Origin: an uncultured Clostridia bacterium
GTDB lineage: Bacteria > Bacillota > Clostridia > Oscillospirales > Oscillospiraceae
Direction of reading: 5' to 3'
Assembly: GCA_945613045.1 (NCBI GenBank)
Contig: CALZAG010000093.1
Location: forward strand, 1 to 6,394
DNA length: 6,394 nucleotides
Below, in pieces: positions 4,894 through 6,394 of the stretch (its first letter is position 1; the number at the start of each line of letters is the position of its first letter). A program made the position numbers and the translations under genes. The notes beneath the pieces were generated by a model. The model searched no databases and was not told where the DNA came from. It saw only the letters and a list, made by a program, of their open reading frames with translations.

Positions 4894-6261
4894 ATGGACG
4901 ACAATAAAGACAAGAGATCTGAAAATACCGCGGGTCATCCGGAAATCGACGGGGAATACCACTTCGTAAGACCCGAAAAGAAGCTGTACGAGGATGCGGA
5001 GTTCGTCCCGCAGGACGAGACCGACGAGATCCCGCAGTACTATGTCCCCAGCGAGAAAAAGCCGAAGGAGAAAAAGTCCGAGGCCCGTAACGGCAGGATC
5101 CTTAAGCTTATCTGCGTTTGTCTCGTGTGCGCCCTCGTAGGCGGACTTGTGGGCGGCTTCGTGTCATGGAGCGCATTGAAAAGCCGTCTGCCCTCGGCAA
5201 GCTCAGACAAGCCGATCGTTCCATCCGTCGAGACCAAAAACGTCAGCAACGAAACGGCGACCGCGAACGATATCTACAACGTCGGCTGCCGCCAGACCGT
5301 CGGCATTTCACTCGAGGTCACATCGGCAAATATTTTCGGCCTGACCAGCTCCAGCGCCGTTGCCGGCACGGGCTTTATCATAACCTCAGACGGCTATATC
5401 ATGACAAATTACCACGTTATCGAGCCGGCTTACGAGAACAACTACAAGATCACAGTTCTTTTCAAGGACGGCACCTCATATGAAGCCTCCATCGCAGGCT
5501 TTGAGGAGGACGGCGACATTGCGGTCCTGAAGATCGACGCCAATGACCTCAGCCCCGTTTCCATCGGCAACAGCGACAATATCGCCGTGGGCGACAGTGT
5601 TTTCGCCATCGGCCATCCCCTCGGGGAGCTGGATTTTTCCATGACGAGCGGACGCGTGAGCGCGCTTGACCGCAGCATCACAGCCGACAGGAACAGCGCT
5701 CCGATCAATATGTTCCAGTTCGACGCGGCCATAAACTCCGGCAACTCCGGAGGCCCCGTCTTCAACGAAAGCGGCGAGGTCATCGGCATTGCCACCGCCA
5801 AGGTCGGCTCCTCGGGAGTCGAGGGCCTGGGCTTCGCGATACCCATCAACGACGCCGCCGACATCGCAAACGAGCTCATCACCAAGGGCTACGTCAGCGG
5901 CAAGGCCTACCTCGGCGTGGACATCGATACCCGCTACACCTCGGTCTATGCGCAGTATTACAATCTGCCCGAGGGCGCGTATGTTTACAACGTCGAGTCC
6001 GGAAGCTGCGCGGAAAAGTGCGGGCTGGCAGCCGGCGATATAATAACTCAACTCGGCGACAATTCCATCGGCAGCTACTCAGACCTTAACGCCGCTATAA
6101 AGCAGTTCAAGTCCGGCGAGAGCGTCGAGATCGTCGTGTACCGCGCGAATGAGTATGTTACCCTGACCGTCACCTTCGACGAATCCAGGCCCAACACGGG
6201 CTCCAACGGAGTCAACGAATTCGGGCTGTCCAGCCATCCGCAGACCGGTGCGGCGAGCTGA
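4894..6261 (+). CDS. htrA: HtrA/DegP-family serine protease, membrane-anchored, single PDZ domain
   Basis: The 455-residue product should degrade or handle misfolded proteins outside the membrane. Residues 1-68 are charged and probably cytoplasmic (many Glu, Asp, Lys; YHFVRPEKK near the start). Residues 69-90 form one hydrophobic anchor rich in Gly, and 91-125 a Ser/Thr-rich linker. The trypsin-like domain spans about 126-320 with an intact triad: His174 in TNYHVI, Asp208 in DGDIAVLKI, and Ser285 in GNSGGP. One PDZ domain follows (about 338-430; YLGV, GAYV and GLAAGDIITQLGD), then a low-complexity 25-residue tail. This matches the type II-anchored HtrA proteins of Bacillota. The ATG at 4894 is chosen because GGAGG (4884-4888) lies 5 bases upstream; an upstream TTG at 4846 has no such support and would put 16 extra residues before the charged segment. 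Tandem stops TGA-TAA close it. It appears monocistronic. Cys372 and Cys376 in the PDZ are unusual. Confidence 0.96.
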   Translation: MDDNKDKRSENTAGHPEIDGEYHFVRPEKKLYEDAEFVPQDETDEIPQYYVPSEKKPKEKKSEARNGRILKLICVCLVCALVGGLVGGFVSWSALKSRLPSASSDKPIVPSVETKNVSNETATANDIYNVGCRQTVGISLEVTSANIFGLTSSSAVAGTGFIITSDGYIMTNYHVIEPAYENNYKITVLFKDGTSYEASIAGFEEDGDIAVLKIDANDLSPVSIGNSDNIAVGDSVFAIGHPLGELDFSMTSGRVSALDRSITADRNSAPINMFQFDAAINSGNSGGPVFNESGEVIGIATAKVGSSGVEGLGFAIPINDAADIANELITKGYVSGKAYLGVDIDTRYTSVYAQYYNLPEGAYVYNVESGSCAEKCGLAAGDIITQLGDNSIGSYSDLNAAIKQFKSGESVEIVVYRANEYVTLTVTFDESRPNTGSNGVNEFGLSSHPQTGAAS

Positions 6262-6337
6262 TAAACACGCTATGTTTCTTCTCTTTTAGTCCGGCGGACT
6301 CCCTACCGCCTGACATATATCCTCTCTATTTCTCCAA

Positions 6338-6372
6338 AACAAAAGGCCGCGGCCCAGCCGCGGTCTTTTGTT
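6338..6372 (+). terminator. Strong hairpin terminator after the HtrA gene
   Basis: Arms at 6338-6353 and 6357-6372 pair over 16 positions with a single G-T wobble (6346/6364) and a CCA loop. The core GGCCGCGGC / GCCGCGGTC is very GC-rich and is flanked by ACAAAA and TTTTGT. It lies 76 bases after the stop. The minus-strand T-run is as good as the plus-strand one, so it may also stop transcription entering from the right. Confidence 0.85.
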
Positions 6373-6394
6373 CAGCGTGTCAAAAAAGTCCTCA

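Noticed and set aside
5476..6051. 191-codon minus-strand frame inside the HtrA gene
   Set aside because: Antisense to the catalytic and PDZ domains of a complete HtrA protease; no independent support.
6288..6300. Small dyad AGTCC-GGC-GGACT after the HtrA gene
   Set aside because: The stem is only 5 bp with a 3-base loop and no following T-run. It could be chance, and the real terminator lies 40 bases further on.
6373..6394. Last 22 bases, with an A-run, as the edge of another gene or repeat
   Set aside because: Too short to support any reading frame or repeat assignment.

Overview
The window looks like chromosomal DNA of a fairly GC-rich member of the Bacillota, most likely a gut-type Clostridia of the Oscillospiraceae/Ruminococcaceae sort. 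This is inferred from strong AGGAGG-type ribosome binding sites, canonical sigma-A promoters in AT-rich gaps between GC-rich genes, protein family style, and a short CCCCTAC-flanked palindrome. There are no RNA genes, insertion sequences, phage genes or CRISPR arrays.

Layout. Positions 1-2800, minus strand: a compact operon read right to left, consisting of a small winged-helix repressor-like regulator (GTG start at 2735), an ABC ATPase and a large two-module ABC-2 permease that runs off the left edge. The genes overlap by 1 and 8 bases, so they are probably translationally coupled. A near-consensus promoter precedes the operon, and a perfect 10-bp inverted repeat covers its -10 box, suggesting autoregulation by the first gene. 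Positions 2806-3684, minus strand: a LysR-type regulator. Positions 3685-3796: a divergent control region with two overlapping face-to-face promoters and a textbook T-N11-A LysR box centred near -65 of the rightward promoter. Positions 3797-4663, plus strand: an EamA/DMT-family 10-helix transporter, probably the LysR protein's target. It ends in a strong terminator whose stem contains the last codons and the stop.

Positions 4675-4893 are intergenic, with a REP-like palindrome and a tentative promoter. Positions 4894-6261, plus strand: a membrane-anchored HtrA-type serine protease with one PDZ domain and an intact catalytic triad, followed by a tandem stop and a strong hairpin terminator at 6338-6372. 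The last 22 bases hold nothing I can identify.

Functionally these are three independent envelope-related units: a regulated ABC exporter, a LysR-controlled metabolite exporter and an extracytoplasmic quality-control protease. I see no evidence of a novel multi-gene system. The interest lies in the regulatory architecture and in an internal duplication in the permease.
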